Shown: positions 11,690 to 23,229 of the stretch, one piece after another
Position numbering within the stretch: the stretch's first letter is position 1
Layout of the letters: every line of letters begins with the position of its first letter
Source: Isoetes taiwanensis
Taxonomy: Eukaryota; Streptophyta; Lycopodiopsida; Isoetales; Isoetaceae
Direction of reading: 5' to 3'
DNA length: 64,000 nt
NCBI GenBank assembly: GCA_021234155.1
Contig: JAJEKV010000126.1
Coordinates: 1,055,273 to 1,119,272 of the forward strand
Notes under the pieces: model-generated
What the model saw: only the letters and a program-made list of their open reading frames with translations
The model's database searches: none
What the model was told of the DNA's origin: nothing
Made by a program: the position numbers and the translations under genes

Positions 11690-12480
11690 TCTAGCTTCTA
11701 TTGTGTAAGGTTTGAATATTTATGGAGCTTAGTTGGAAGGACCCTCAGCTTTCTTTGGATTTGTAATTTCTTTGAAGGTGTAATCCTTCCAGGGGATCTC
11801 TCAAAAGAGGGTTTTGAAATAGGTCTTAATGATGATTACGGAAGGATATCGGTTCATTTACGTACAATCGGGCCTCACGGTTTTGGGATTTACATTTTTA
11901 AGTCAATCCAATCATTAAGATCAGTCATTAGGCATTCTGGAGGACATGCAATTGATAGGCAACCCCCAGTGCGATAGCACATTTTTTTCTTTACCGATAT
12001 GGCAAATAAACCCCGGGGTGTTTGGTTAAGGCTAAGTTCGCGTGTTAGGTTGTAAATAGTACTATATCATAGGATTTGCTACTATATTCGAGGATGTCAT
12101 TTTTTTTTCAAAATAAAAAATAAAAAAATCGGCTTTTCAAGGCTCGGATTCCACTCATGGTATTTATGAACCAACAGTTCAGGGTCTTCAAATAATACTT
12201 ATACGTAATGAAAATTGCCTTAAGATATGATTCCATTGGAGCTCAGTAGTTCACCTTCTTATGCCAGCATATGCATTCCATTTTGCCACTATCAGGCGAT
12301 GTGGTAGGAAGAAAGTTTCTTTTTCTTTTTTTTTTTAAACTTCAACCTTTCGATTTTTTGAAACAAGACTATAACATCTCGAAGTTATTTTTTGACTCTT
12401 ACGAAACTACATTGTCTCAGGTACAAAATTCTCTAGATTTTATAACTCGTATTGTTCTTTGATGCGGATGGGTCGACAAC
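11690..12480. other. No gene recognised
   Basis: AT-rich sequence with long T and A runs (near 12100-12125 and 12320-12340). The 108-codon frame at 11651-11977 shows no motif and overlaps the repeat edge. Confidence 0.4.
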
Positions 12481-12486
12481 ACGGTA

Positions 12487-13493
12487 TTGTGCATTACACA
12501 CACGAACTTGATATCCAGCAAGACAATGAGATGCACTCTCGAACCATCTTCCATATCCTCGAAATTCTATTGCCACCAATCTGCACTTACACAACAACCA
12601 ACATTTCCATTTTCTGCTTCCAATTTACCTTTCTATCATTTTCATGGCAATAATACTATGCCATTACCGCCTTTTATGAACCAAGTGCCATACTCTTCTA
12701 CATCACCTTATTCAGCACCTGATAGATTTGACAGCTCCACTAGAGATTAAACCTCAGCTGAAGAGACAACGACCCCTAGCAAACAATGAAATGCTTCCTC
12801 CTAGCAAAGGAACTTCAAAGGGAGATAAGGATAAAGTAGAGGATGCTTTTAGTAAGAGACCTACAAAGGGAGAAAAGGAAAATGTAGATGGTGTTGATAA
12901 GTATGCAAGATGGAAACATATAAGTGGACCGCTTCCTTGATCTATATCTGACGAGAAATGCATGATGGATTCTTGAAACCATCCAAGCAAGGTATGAACA
13001 TTTGGATTTCAGTTTGGACAAAGCTTGTATCGGCATGCCGAGACTTTGATAAGGACCATGAAGAATGTAGGAAGAAGAAGAAAGCCATATACAATGAATA
13101 CAAAGAAGTGAAAGCACATAAGAATGTTTCAGAGAATGATAAGGCTGATGGATCTCAATGGTACCTTTTGATCGATGAGTATATGAGAAGTAGAGCAATG
13201 TTTGCAAAGCAGTACATAGTGCAGCTATTCCTGAAATTTTTGATGATGCAGGTGTCCAAGTTGATGAGAAGCCAAATATGAATAATGAGAAAAGTATTGG
13301 AGACAAAAAGAATGCATTGGTGCAGGTTAGGGAAAAAGGAAGGCAGGAATCCCTTCAGCAAATGGCGATTTGGGAGGGGAAAGGGGTTGAAGCTATAAAC
13401 AAGTTGCAAGCATCTATTGCAAAACTAGTCAAGAAAATTAGGCCCATGCTATTGAGTCAATTTAAATATTATGATCTCTTTTATATGATTTGA
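12487..13493 (+). pseudogene. Trihelix/Myb-SANT-like protein remnant in several frames
   Basis: Adjacent open segments in different frames read as one protein. 12487-12735 is Pro/Ser/Phe-rich (MPLPPFMNQVPYSSTSPYS). 12728-12940 is Lys-rich and hydrophilic (SKGDKDKVEDAFSKRPTKGE). 12958-13240 carries a trihelix-like pattern (ISVWTKLVSACRDFDKDHEE, then CRKKKKAIYNEYKEVKA and SQWYLLIDEY). 13278-13493 has coiled-coil-like sequence (QESLQQMAIWEGKGVEAINK). The pattern of W, helix, Lys-rich helix and then a W/Y..LDE-type helix is that of plant trihelix factors and of the Myb/SANT-like accessory proteins of PIF/Harbinger elements. No transposase was found beside it. The frame changes may be real decay or base errors. 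Confidence 0.45.
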
Positions 13494-13784
13494 ACACTAA
13501 CTTAACTATTACATAGTTGACCACCTATTAACTTAAGTCTTATTAAAAAAGTTTCAACTTTTTTTGCTATGCTCTAAATCATCTTCCGAGTTTTCAATTT
13601 ATTCTTTGATATCTATAAGGTATTATCATATTTCAAATATGTCAAACTATTGTGGCTCCAGAGTTCTTACCTAGTGCTCTACATTATTAGTAGAGCACTA
13701 CATTGTTAGTTGTAAATCTGCCTTTGTCACTCAATTGTCTTTGAATTCTATTTCAAACAATTGTTATAATTTTCTACGTACATG

Positions 13785-13841
13785 CTTGGATATGCTAATT
13801 TAGGTTGGTGTTCTTTCAGTTCCGTCCAATCAAGTTCTTTG
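13785..13841. repeat. 57-bp duplicated segment, copy 1
   Basis: CTTGGATATGC, then TTTAGGTT.GTGTTCTTT and AATCAAGTTCTTTG, recurs at 14703-14758 in the same orientation. The copies are about 920 bp apart. Confidence 0.65.
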
Positions 13842-13899
13842 TTTTCCTTCTTTATAGATTATTTACCATCTTCCAATATAGGAACACGGCTCTAAACTT

Positions 13900-14140
13900 G
13901 CTATTTTCTTTGCCAAGTCTAATAAAAGCGCTCTGTCACAATAAAGGAACCAAGAAAGCACTACATTCTAACTGGTTAGACCCTGCAATGGAAGTTGTTA
14001 TGAAATGTGTGCCACTGCCATTTTATGATGTTATTGAATTGGCATCAAGATGCATTAAAAAAAATCAGTCAAATTCAGTCTTATGATAGGGCTTCTGCAT
14101 CATGGTCTGAAACTTCTTCAAGCTTACAAGATATGGCTAA
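13900..14140 (+). pseudogene. Possible receptor-kinase C-lobe fragment
   Basis: One frame contains NWLDPAMEVVMKC and then PFYDVIELASRCIKKNQ, resembling the end of plant receptor-like kinase domains (a ..DP.. turn and then a helix ending A..C). It is followed in another frame by a Ser-rich stretch (SASWSETSSSLQDMAKV). The conserved RP.M motif that normally follows is absent. The match is short and could be coincidental. Confidence 0.2.
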
Positions 14141-15838
14141 GGTATAAAAAGAAGTGAAGGAAGGAAGGAAGCATCCTATGTTGCCAGGTGATGAAAGCCT
14201 ATTTTGACGGCAAACCTTTCAACATTTCGTTTTATGGATTGGGTCGTCAATGGAAGTTTTTCTTTAGATTTTTTGTATTGCCTTAATCCATGATATCTCG
14301 CAACTTGAACTTCTCTTGAGTTAAACTTATCTCCACTTACAATTAGTCTCAATTTTCATCGATCCACACTTGTCATGGTTGAGTCTACATAGAGCATGAA
14401 CTAAGTTCAAGATTTTGATCTCTCTCTCTGCCTTCTAAATTAAGTTGAAATAAATGGCCAAAAGGCTTTTTCCTTCTGTACCCTTGCAACTACACTTGTA
14501 AGCTTGTCAAGAGAGATTTCCAATTCAGGTTGAGAGCATAAGAAGAAGTTTCCATCTAGAATCTTACTCGAGGAAAAGCTACAAAAAGATGAACACTTCA
14601 CCTTTAAGGTGTGATTATGCACATACCATTTCTTCATGTTACTATTGTTGGCTTAGATATGCATTTAGTGGTCAAAATTTATAGTTCAATTCATTCAACT
14701 TTCTTGGATATGCGGTTTAGGTTAGTGTTCTTTAGGTTACATTCAATCAAGTTCTTTGTAGTTCATAACCGAGTACCGCCATGATTGAAGTGACATATCA
14801 CACTTGTCGCAGATTCAAGCTAACACGTGTGGTGGATCAAGCTAATACTGTTCAATTGATAGTTAAAAGCTTTTGATATTTAGCAGTGAAATTGTAGCAC
14901 ATAATAAATAATGAGTTATATTGGATTCACTTCTATTGGAAATGGGCACATTAGGATTGTGAAAGGTTCTACTTCAAATGATCATCCTTGCATGGGATTG
15001 GGAGTTTCTCAAGTAAAAATAATGAGAGTTAGGACTACTAAATCGTATGGAATGCCTCTTCAGTATTATTTTTGATAACACAAACAGAAGAATGGCATAT
15101 TCCTAAAGGTTATATAATATAGAAGCCTTGATGTTCACTTCAATATACTCAACCATAGTCTCATTTAGACTCTAGTTGCAAATAACGTTATCTCACATAA
15201 CAAAAAGTAGGTAGCACAAGTATTGTGACAATTCAAAGACATAATTTTTATTATTCCTTAAGGATAACTTAATCTACTTCAGGCCAAACCTAGAGCCATA
15301 TCCTTCTAAAAGTATTTCCAAGAGTCATAAATGTACTGAAATGAACTTTTTCTTGTACCATTCGTCCTTCCTCCTCTTATGTCATTTGGCTTTCCAATGA
15401 GGCTGCAATTTCAGGTGTAGCATTCTAAATGCATATTCCATGCAAGTAGCCCTGGGAACTGAAGTGAAGTTTTCCATTCGACACCTTAGTGGAAGATTTG
15501 GACTAGCAAATTTAAATATTTAAAACCTCAAGATAAACATTTGGGGTGCTTTTTACCAAATCTCCATCTTAGGAGACGAATCGCTTAGAATGCTAGGCTC
15601 CTTTGAGTTTGTCATCACACATCAAATTTTGTACCTGTAAACTAACTCGTTGGCATTGACTCAAAAAGCAAATGAAATTCCGCTTTATTTAAGTTTGGTT
15701 CATATGACCTCTCATTTAAAAGTAAAAAGTGTCATCATCTGATCAATTTATTAAAATATAATTCACATATACAACATTCTATATAATAATATTAGTCGAT
15801 TAGATGAGATTATCTATTTAAAGGTGATTTTGAAGCAC
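14141..15838. other. AT-rich spacer with one duplicated segment
   Basis: Contains the second copy of the 57-bp duplication (14703-14758). No exon or conserved motif is recognised. It may include the eroded 5' part of the adjacent LINE, but no endonuclease domain can be read. Confidence 0.4.
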
Positions 15839-15978
15839 AAAGCTAATCAAATAAGGGCTACTTTGAGTGTATGTCACAAGAAATTGAGGATTTTTTCCAT
15901 AGTGAATATAGTAAGATCTTCAATGAAGTTATAGCACAGCATGATGATGTTGAAAAATTCTTTCAAGATATACCAATG

Positions 15979-15993
15979 AATCCCCAAGTAAGT
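15979..15993. repeat. Target-site duplication, left copy (15 bp)
   Basis: AATCCCCAAGTAAGT is repeated exactly at 17183-17197. Removing one copy plus the sequence between restores a continuous LINE ORF2 reading frame (DIPMNPQVS then QDEDLLKERM), which shows that the two copies flank an insertion. Confidence 0.93.
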
Positions 15994-17182
15994 GGAGCAT
16001 TTTGTCGATGGGCGGCCAAGGCGCGCTTTTCTGAGAGTGGCTAGGGGCGGTGGCACAGTGCTCTAGGTAAGCCCAAAGTTTGCCGGATCCATGCTCCTCT
16101 TTTTCAGCGTTGGATGCTAGCAGGGCCGAAGAGGTTTATTTCTTTCTCAAAGACATTTCATATGTGTCTATGGTGCCGGTTTATTTTTTTGATGGCCCTA
16201 ATATGATGCATCGTGTATTCTTTCTCCGGGGTTATGCTCTATGTCTTATTGACATTTCGAAAAGGTATGGCCCAATTGGGATCTTTGGCCTATAAGGTGT
16301 AGAAGGGATTGCTTCTTAGCAGCCACTAACATTGGCTCCTTTCTATAGATGCATACACCAAGGCAAAGAAAGAGGATGTATCAAATTTGTGAAGTTTACG
16401 TGGTAGGTAACTTGGCGGGGAACACCATAAAGTTGTAAATAGAAAAGTAAGCCCTTCAAGTCTATTTTGCTCCCTTTTCCTTGCTAAGCGGGAAGAATTA
16501 GTTCATTGGTAAAAAGTAGATTAAGAGATAAAGGCGGTGAAATTTTGTGTTGAAAGAGTTCTTGGGATTCTCATAGTGCACGAGGAATGATGAGTATATA
16601 ATCCCACAATCAAAGACATTCTAGTTACTTGGGTGCGATCCAAGAGGAAGTTGGCTTATCTTTTCGCGGGGCCGAGTGCGAATTGGGTGGGGCTGATTGG
16701 TTTACATACCACAACGTGACATTATGCCTGACTAGGGATTTTTTAATGTTCTAACTTGAACATTTTACCGGGTCTTGATATGCCCATCGATTGCTCAAGT
16801 CTTGATAAGCTTGAGCATTTTAAATACTTAAGTCTTTGATGCTTAAGTAAAAACTCAAGTACTAATATGCTTGAGTGGGTCTTTATGTCAGACGACATGC
16901 CTTCTGATGTCATTAAGGATTGCTTGCCGGCTTTACTTGGGAGCAACTTCAAAGCGAGGATTCGTGTTCTTGTTTACTTTTCCTACTTCATCAAGGGCTG
17001 TTGGGGAGTATTTTGGTGTATGTATTTCCCTATCCGACTCATTAGGAGTTTAAATAAGCATGCTGGGGGAGATGAAGAAGTTGAGGTGTGAGCTCCTATA
17101 GTAATCTCTCCTCTGTCTTTATTTGCATGTACTCTTATTTGAGGAAAAAAAAAAAGTGGTACCTCCGTTTCTTCAAAAAAAA
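15994..17182 (+). mobile_element. Nested poly(A)-tailed retroposon inside the LINE
   Basis: This 1.19 kb insert is flanked by an exact 15-bp duplication and ends in an A-run (17176-17184, shared with the duplication). Both are marks of target-primed reverse transcription. A second internal A-run lies at about 17143-17154. Open segments at 16080-16295 (EEVYFFLKDISYVSMVPVYF) and 16867-17091 (MSDDMPSDVIKDCLPALLGS) look coding-like but match no family I know. The insert is therefore either a non-autonomous LINE or SINE-like element, a 5'-truncated LINE 3' end, or a processed copy of a host transcript. It entered in the same orientation as the host LINE. Confidence 0.88.
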
Positions 17183-17197
17183 ATCCCCAAGTAAGTC
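17183..17197. repeat. Target-site duplication, right copy (15 bp)
   Basis: Exact copy of 15979-15993, directly following the A-run of the nested retroposon. Confidence 0.93.
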
Positions 17198-20100
17198 AAG
17201 ATGAAGACCTATTGAAAGAGCGGATGAAAAGAAATCCGGAAACAATTAGGTCAATGGCAAGCGGTAAAAAGCCCGGGACGGATGGTTTTCAACCAGAATT
17301 CTATGAGGAGTTTTGGGATATTTTCAAGGATGATCTAATAAATTTCATGCAAGGAGCTTGGAAGGCAAAGAGATTGAACCACGCTATTAATCTTTGGACA
17401 TATTACTCTAATTCCAAAGGTAGGTAACCCATTGCAGATTGGGACCTGAGACCAATCTCCCTAACATAACAAATGCAACTTACAAAATCTTGCCAAAATT
17501 CTTGCAAGCAGTGAAACCTACCTTACATAAGCTTATTAGCCCTTGTCAAACGACATCGGAGAGGGATTTGCTGGAATGAGATGTCGGCAGAAATGTATGT
17601 TACTCAAGTTGGATTTTCAAAGAGCTTATGATACAATTAATTGGCAATTTTTGGAAAGAGCTATGAAACATTTAGGTTTTCAAGATGAGGTGTACCAAAA
17701 AATCTGGACTTTTAACTCTCTGACTTCATGACCTTGATAATTAATGGAAGTCCAACTAAGCAATTCCAATGTAGGAGGGGTAAGGCAAGGGTGTTCTTTA
17801 GCCCCTTATACATTTCTTAATTGTTGCTGAAATTGTCACCAGAATGGCTATAAATCTTCAACAACAGGGTAAAATAAAAACATTGGAGATGCCTGAGGAT
17901 CAAGAACCTTTCACCATTATGCAGTATGCTGATGATACTTTTGTTTTTCTTAAACATGGAGATGAGAGCTTGGAAAATTTTCTGAATGCAATCGAGGAGT
18001 TTGGTAAGGTTTCAGAGTCGGGGCTAAAGCAAGGAAAAAAGTGCAATCATTTTGGACACCACGGATCAGTTTTTACAGGATATTAAGATTACGGATAAGA
18101 ATACTTCCATTTCCATTTTAGGTATTCCTTTAGCATTAAACAAAAACCTTCCTGGAGTATGGGAGCCAATTGTTTCAAGAATCAAGCAGAAACTCAACAA
18201 ATATCCTGCTACCTTATCTTTAGGCGAGTTGAAATTACCCAAATGCAATCATCGATAGTACACATATTTATTTCTCTTACGCTATTATTGGGGATAAATG
18301 TTCATACAACAAAATTGAGTGCACGCTATTAGGAAATTCATCCGGTAGGGTAATCACAAGGTGGCGTTGTCGGATCTAATTAATGACAAAAGAATGGTGG
18401 ATTAGGATGCAAGGATCTTTTTTTTCAAGCCTGAGGGCTTTTGGTCGCTAAATTAGTGTGGAGGGCTATTTATTGTACAAAACCATCTCATGCTCTGAAG
18501 TCAATCAAATTTTGGATTGAAAAATCTCAAATTGTTGGGAGTCCTACTATCAAACATCAACTTCCTGATTCAGCTTTTTTAAAAATTAAACCAACTGCAG
18601 GTACATCTAAAACTATGAAAAGGATCTTGGAAGCTTGGAATGAGGCAAGTCTTTGTTACAAACCTCCCTTTATAGATGCAAATTGTCAGGAAGTCCATAT
18701 GTTTTGGCATCAGTTTTTACTAGGAAGAAGAAGGATTTAGCCTTCAAACATCCACGGAAATACATGCAATGGCACAATGCTGGTATCAGAAAGTTTGAAG
18801 ACTTAAGAGAGGGAAACATATGGAAAACTTGGGAAGAGGTGGCAGTGATTACAAAGGGATCTCAGGTGGATAAGAAAATTTATAAAAGAATCATGTTGAA
18901 AGTAGCTTCAATAGATGAGTTCAGTGCAAACTCTAATCAATGGACTTTAAATGGAAAAGAGGTCTACCCAGTCAAGGATATCTACAGGTTAATCATAGGT
19001 TACAAAGATTCTAAGGCAAACAGTATATGGAATTGTGATGAGAAGACATTGGCCAAGATTATTGCAAAAAGTTGGAAAATGTATCTGACTAATAAAATAA
19101 AACCTTTAGATGGTTCTTTGCTATATGGAGCTTACCAACAAATGACAAAAGGGCCAAATATGATAGCTCGTTTTTCACCTATGTGTCCCACAGGTTGTGG
19201 TCAAACAGAAAGTTCAAATCATGTCTTCACATGTCACAAAATTGCAGATTTTTGGAGCTGGGCAGCACAGATAAATCAGGGATCTATAACAGCTAATAAT
19301 TTCCTTTCATTTATGAATGCCAATACTCAAATCCTGAATACTACTAGAATTTTAAGTTCTTGGATCCTCTCGAAAACATAGAAATAGGGTTCAAATGGGA
19401 AACAAGAATCCTTCCTTATTCTGGATTAAAAGGGGTTCATTTATCTTATAGCAGAGATAATTTGTGGCACACAAATTGGCAAAAGGAAAAAGTTATGATA
19501 GATCATGGGAGAAATTTGGTACATTTCAGGGGATATTTTGATTTCTACCTTACTAATCTTAATGTATTTGATGATGTATTGCAGGGAGAAATGAAGAGGG
19601 GGGAATAGTAAGGGAAGTGGAGAAAGAATGATGGGAGTTCTTTGAATATGAAGATGAAGAATTCTCTCAACTCTCCAAGTTTGAGCAAGAAAGTACATTC
19701 AAGCAACTAAGAAGGGAAATGGTTCATGCGAAAGCTATAAAGAGGATGCTCAATAACAGAGAGGTATGGAGGTTTAATAATCTCAAACCGTACTTTGAGA
19801 ACTGTTCCATAAATGGCGTGAAGAAGATGGGCCCATGTCCCGCTTCTACTTGACTTCACGAATTATACACGGAGGACTTGGACACAATCTTTGAGGATGT
19901 TTGGCAAGAGAGACATACCAGACTTCACATTCACGGGGATGTGCTTGATGTGGCTTAGTATTTCGGCTGTGAAGTCTGGCAAAACAATCTTTACAGGGAT
20001 AATATCTAGGATATATCGACAGTTTTCATACTTGATAACTTCATCTTGGTTTTATTTTTCCTTTCTGATATCTAAGTTTTGTTATAAGATTATAAGGATC

Positions 20101-20343
20101 TAGCTACTATAGCAGTTCCTATACTATTGAATTTTATTTTTTTCTTTGCTTTTATAAGCAAAGGTACTTATGTATTTCATATAAATGCAATATAAAAAAC
20201 ACCTTGCCCTCAAAAAAAAAAAAAAAAAAAAAAAAGATAAAAGTCATAGAATCATTCTAGGGACAAATTGAATAGAGCTAGTGCAAATAACTAGAGATAT
20301 TTTCTAGGGCATAGGATACCAGACCTGCCAGGCTATCAGCACT

Positions 20344-21110
20344 ACTCATTGTTCAATGACTGCACAGGCAAAGAGGGCATGGAGATATGGCTTGCTACTA
20401 CCAGTATTGGAAATTGCAAAAGCAGAGATCTCTCAGGGCCTCCAACATCTCGCCAATGGCAAAGGCGGTGACTTGGATGAGAATGCAAGCAAAGCTACTC
20501 AAATGGGCGGGGCCACCAATCATGCCCATCCTCACTAACTTATTCAACATGGCATTGCAGGAACAATTTCCCAGACAATGGACCACTAGTAGGGTAGTCC
20601 CCATCTATAAGGCACGGGACTCATACAGCCCTATCAACTATAGAACAATCATGGTCAGTTCCCTTTTTACAAGATTGATGGTCATCATTCTAGAACGACA
20701 ATTGATGATGTGGATGGAGGAAACAAGGGTGTGAACCCTCATACAGGCATGATTCAGGCCTCGACACTCCACCATTGTTCATATCTTCATTGCGCACCTT
20801 GGTTGGGGACATCAAAAATTGACGATAGGACCTCTACTGCTGCTTCGTTGACTTTGCAAAGGCTTTTGACACTGTGTCTCGCAATACATTGTGGGAGAGA
20901 TTAAGTCAGCTAGGTCCCCTATGGACTTGCAAAATGTGGTGTACATCTAATAAGACTTGCTCAAAGCCGGTAGCGTTGACAAGATAACCTTTCAACAAGT
21001 AGTATTGGGGTAAAGCCGAGATGCCCACTTTTTCTAGCATTGTTTGACCTCTACATTGACCAATTGGAAGGGGTGGCTTATTATGACGTTCAGGAAACAT
21101 ATGCCATAAA
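20344..21110 (+). mobile_element. LINE reverse transcriptase remnant, second family
   Basis: Broken frames give LQHLANGK, QAKLLKWAGPPIMPILTNLF, EQFPRQWTTSRVVPIYK, YSPINYRTIMVSSLFTRLM, an F.P.HSTIDHI-like block, FVDFAKAFDTVSR and, past 21000, a weak G..P...F-like stretch. This is the N-terminal half of an RT domain of the same family as the minus-strand LINE at 25.98-30.88 kb (shared KWAG, NYRTI.VS.LF, LE..L..W). No poly(A) or YADD box was found, so both ends are missing or unreadable. Confidence 0.82.
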
Positions 21111-21195
21111 TACGTATATTTTCAGATCCGTCACTATAGAAGTCTATCTCCATAGCCTTATATACCATAGATTAGTAGCAATAGGGGGCATGACT

Positions 21196-22665
21196 AAGTT
21201 ATTCATATAACTTGGCCAACCTTAGGTTGAGACCATTTTCCACGTGGCCTTAACCTATTGGGCACCCGCCACACGGAAGCACCCTATTGGAGCCACGTAG
21301 CAGGTGACATCAACCCTAACCTATAAATGGCTAAACCCTAACCCTAGGCCATTGTTCTGGCTCCAACAGTCTGGAAACCCTATTCGCGCTCGAAACTCCG
21401 TTTCGAGAACCGTCTGTTGTGGCATAGCATAACACAGCAGCCCCCAGAGCGTGTGCACATCAGTAGGAGTGGGAGCTACTTTGACCACCTTGAAGACCAT
21501 GGAGATGTCGGGAATAGGAGGGAGTTCCTTAGGAGAAGGTATTTGGGTTAGAGTTCTTTGTAGATCATCTGGAAGTAGGACTCTAGATGAGTTAGCATTT
21601 CGTGTCTCTAGTAAAGCCTTCCTAGAAACTTCAATCTAGATCTTAAACCCTAATCAATGAGCCCTAACTGTAAGTTAGATATATATGATTAGATTTAGAT
21701 GCCCTCTTGTATTGGGAAGGGGGGTAGAGACCTAGTAGCCATTACTTAGTGATGCTCCTAGTTGGACCCTTTAGTTAGGTATTATATGCGGCACGTGCAT
21801 AGGAACCCACCCACTCTGGGGGTTATGATGTGACTTAGCACACCGGATCGCGGGGGCTAGAGGCAAAGTGGAGGGAGGTCCCTACTGAGCGCGGCTACTC
21901 AGGACCCATAGCGAGCTAGGCCTATAGCCGGTCACTTCAAGTGGGCCGGGTATGGGTCCGTCACCTCTGGGGCAATGGTGTCGCCACGCCTCTCAAGAGT
22001 TGCGGTGTCGGCTGGCTCTTGTTTTGGGGGGTTCATCGGGTAAGAATCGCGTGTCGCCACGATTCTCTAACCGCCCATGGAACCTCTAGACCCCGAGAAG
22101 GAAGATGCAACCCCTTCCTGCCTCATCGGATCGGGAGATGCAACCGAGTAGTCTCAATGGGTGATGCCACGTAGTGCGTGATCCCGTGAGGCTATAGTCA
22201 TGCCGAGGCCGATCCCAGCCCATGCAAAGTATGCACAGGGAGGCGGATGGAGTGGTCAACCCTAGTCATTGTCTATAGCCAGCCCCCACCATTGTTACTC
22301 GCCTGGGTCGCTCTATCTTGTGGCCTAGTCGTCAGTTTACCTCCCCATGAATTCGATCCTTGGGTAGGGAGCTCGTGTTTTATGGCATATTTTATCTCTA
22401 TTGTATCTATGGATGGATGGATGTGCTACCCTCGAGGTAGTTGATGTATTGTTCTTATTGGATTACGACATTGTTTATACTTCCACCCTTTGTTATAGGA
22501 GCCCATGGGGGAAGGGCAGCATAAGACACCTTCGTCTCCCTTCACTAGGGATACCACGGAGTCTTGGGACTGTCTTGGGAAGGGACCCGGATGGGGGATT
22601 TCCTCACGAGTGTATGGGATGGGTATGTATTTTGTAGGGGAGGCGTCACAGTAGTCAGAGCCATG
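21196..22665 (+). mobile_element. Possible long terminal repeat with primer-binding site
   Basis: A TATA-like CTATAAAT (21321-21328) lies in a block that later becomes GC-rich. At 22651-22665 the sequence GTAGTCAGAGCCATG resembles the plant primer-binding site complementary to initiator tRNA-Met (usual form TGGTATCAGAGCC), and it directly follows a CA dinucleotide such as ends LTRs. This layout fits a 5' LTR of about 1.4 kb. I found no second copy of the LTR in the window and no gag downstream. The left boundary is uncertain. It could be a solo or truncated LTR or unrelated GC-rich repeat DNA. Confidence 0.38.
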
Positions 22666-22979
22666 TTCTTGGTTGACCAAGAACTAGCTAATAACCATAT
22701 CCTAGCTAAGTAGTCTAATAGGCCTAATAGAGGGTGGGATGAAAATTCCACCATTGAACCTCGAAAATGGGAGGAAATTTTTTTTTCTCCTAGATAGTGG
22801 GTTCGTAAAGTTAGGGTAAGTTGTTAGATGCAGGAAAAAGAATCAGACAAATTAAAATTCTAGTAAAATTGGGTGGAAATTATGCATAAGCATCAAATTT
22901 CACCCAAAATGGGTCGAAGAATCATCCCAATACGAGACCGGGTGAAAAATGGTGCAAATCTATAATTAACACCCCAAAC

Positions 22980-23225
22980 CATTAGGAAATTCGAATTTTA
23001 ATTATAATAAAGTATTAACCATATATTAATAAGTATATACAAGAATTTGGCGCTGGCGGAGCCAGCGCTTTTGTTGTGATATGTGTATAGAATAGTAGGG
23101 AGGTATGCATAGTATGATATGATAGTGATTTTTGCTTGGGAATTGAACCTGAGGTTACTCCATGGTGGCGTTGCCCATGGTGTAGAGGAGCATCGGTTTC
23201 ATGGGGCACGGTGCTCCATCTACAT
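22980..23225 (-). repeat. Possible tRNA-derived SINE-like repeat
   Basis: On the minus strand GGTTCAATTCC (23149-23139) matches the pol III B-box consensus, and the sequence upstream (GGAGCACCGTGCCCCATG) is tRNA-like in texture, although no clear A box is present. Downstream is a perfect hairpin (23050-23068) followed by AT-rich sequence. Length and layout would suit a SINE. Confidence 0.3.
23050..23068. repeat. Perfect GC-rich hairpin
   Basis: GCGCTGGC-GGA-GCCAGCGC has an 8-bp perfect stem and a 3-base loop, set in AT-rich sequence and followed by TTTTG. It could be a rho-like stem by chance in plant DNA, but more likely marks an element end. Confidence 0.7.
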
Positions 23226-23229
23226 CGTC

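Larger units (their letters stand above)
15840..20235 (+). mobile_element. L1-like LINE, 5'-truncated, with poly(A) tail
   Basis: The ORF2 product is readable in broken frames. It starts with FFHSEYSKIFNEVIAQHDD just left of the nested insert and resumes after it with SGKKPGTDGFQPEFYEEFWD, the usual start of a plant LINE reverse transcriptase. RT motifs then follow: LKLDFQRAYDTINW, VRQGCSLAP (about 17780-17806) and the catalytic QYADDTF box (17923-17943). A zf-RVT domain lies at about 19100-19270 (MCPTGCGQTESSNHVFTC). The 3' end is the poly(A) run at 20212-20235. No apurinic endonuclease domain is visible, so the copy is 5'-truncated or the 5' part is unreadable. Many stops and shifts are present. 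I did not find its target-site duplication. Confidence 0.88.

Noticed and set aside
12815-13409. Minus-strand frames of 163 and 84 codons
   Set aside because: Antisense to the trihelix-like region; their Ser/Phe/Leu-rich texture mirrors the Lys/Glu-rich sense strand.
21311-21345. CCCTAAC/CCCTAAA-like phrases resembling telomere repeats
   Set aside because: Only two or three imperfect, interrupted units; not an array.
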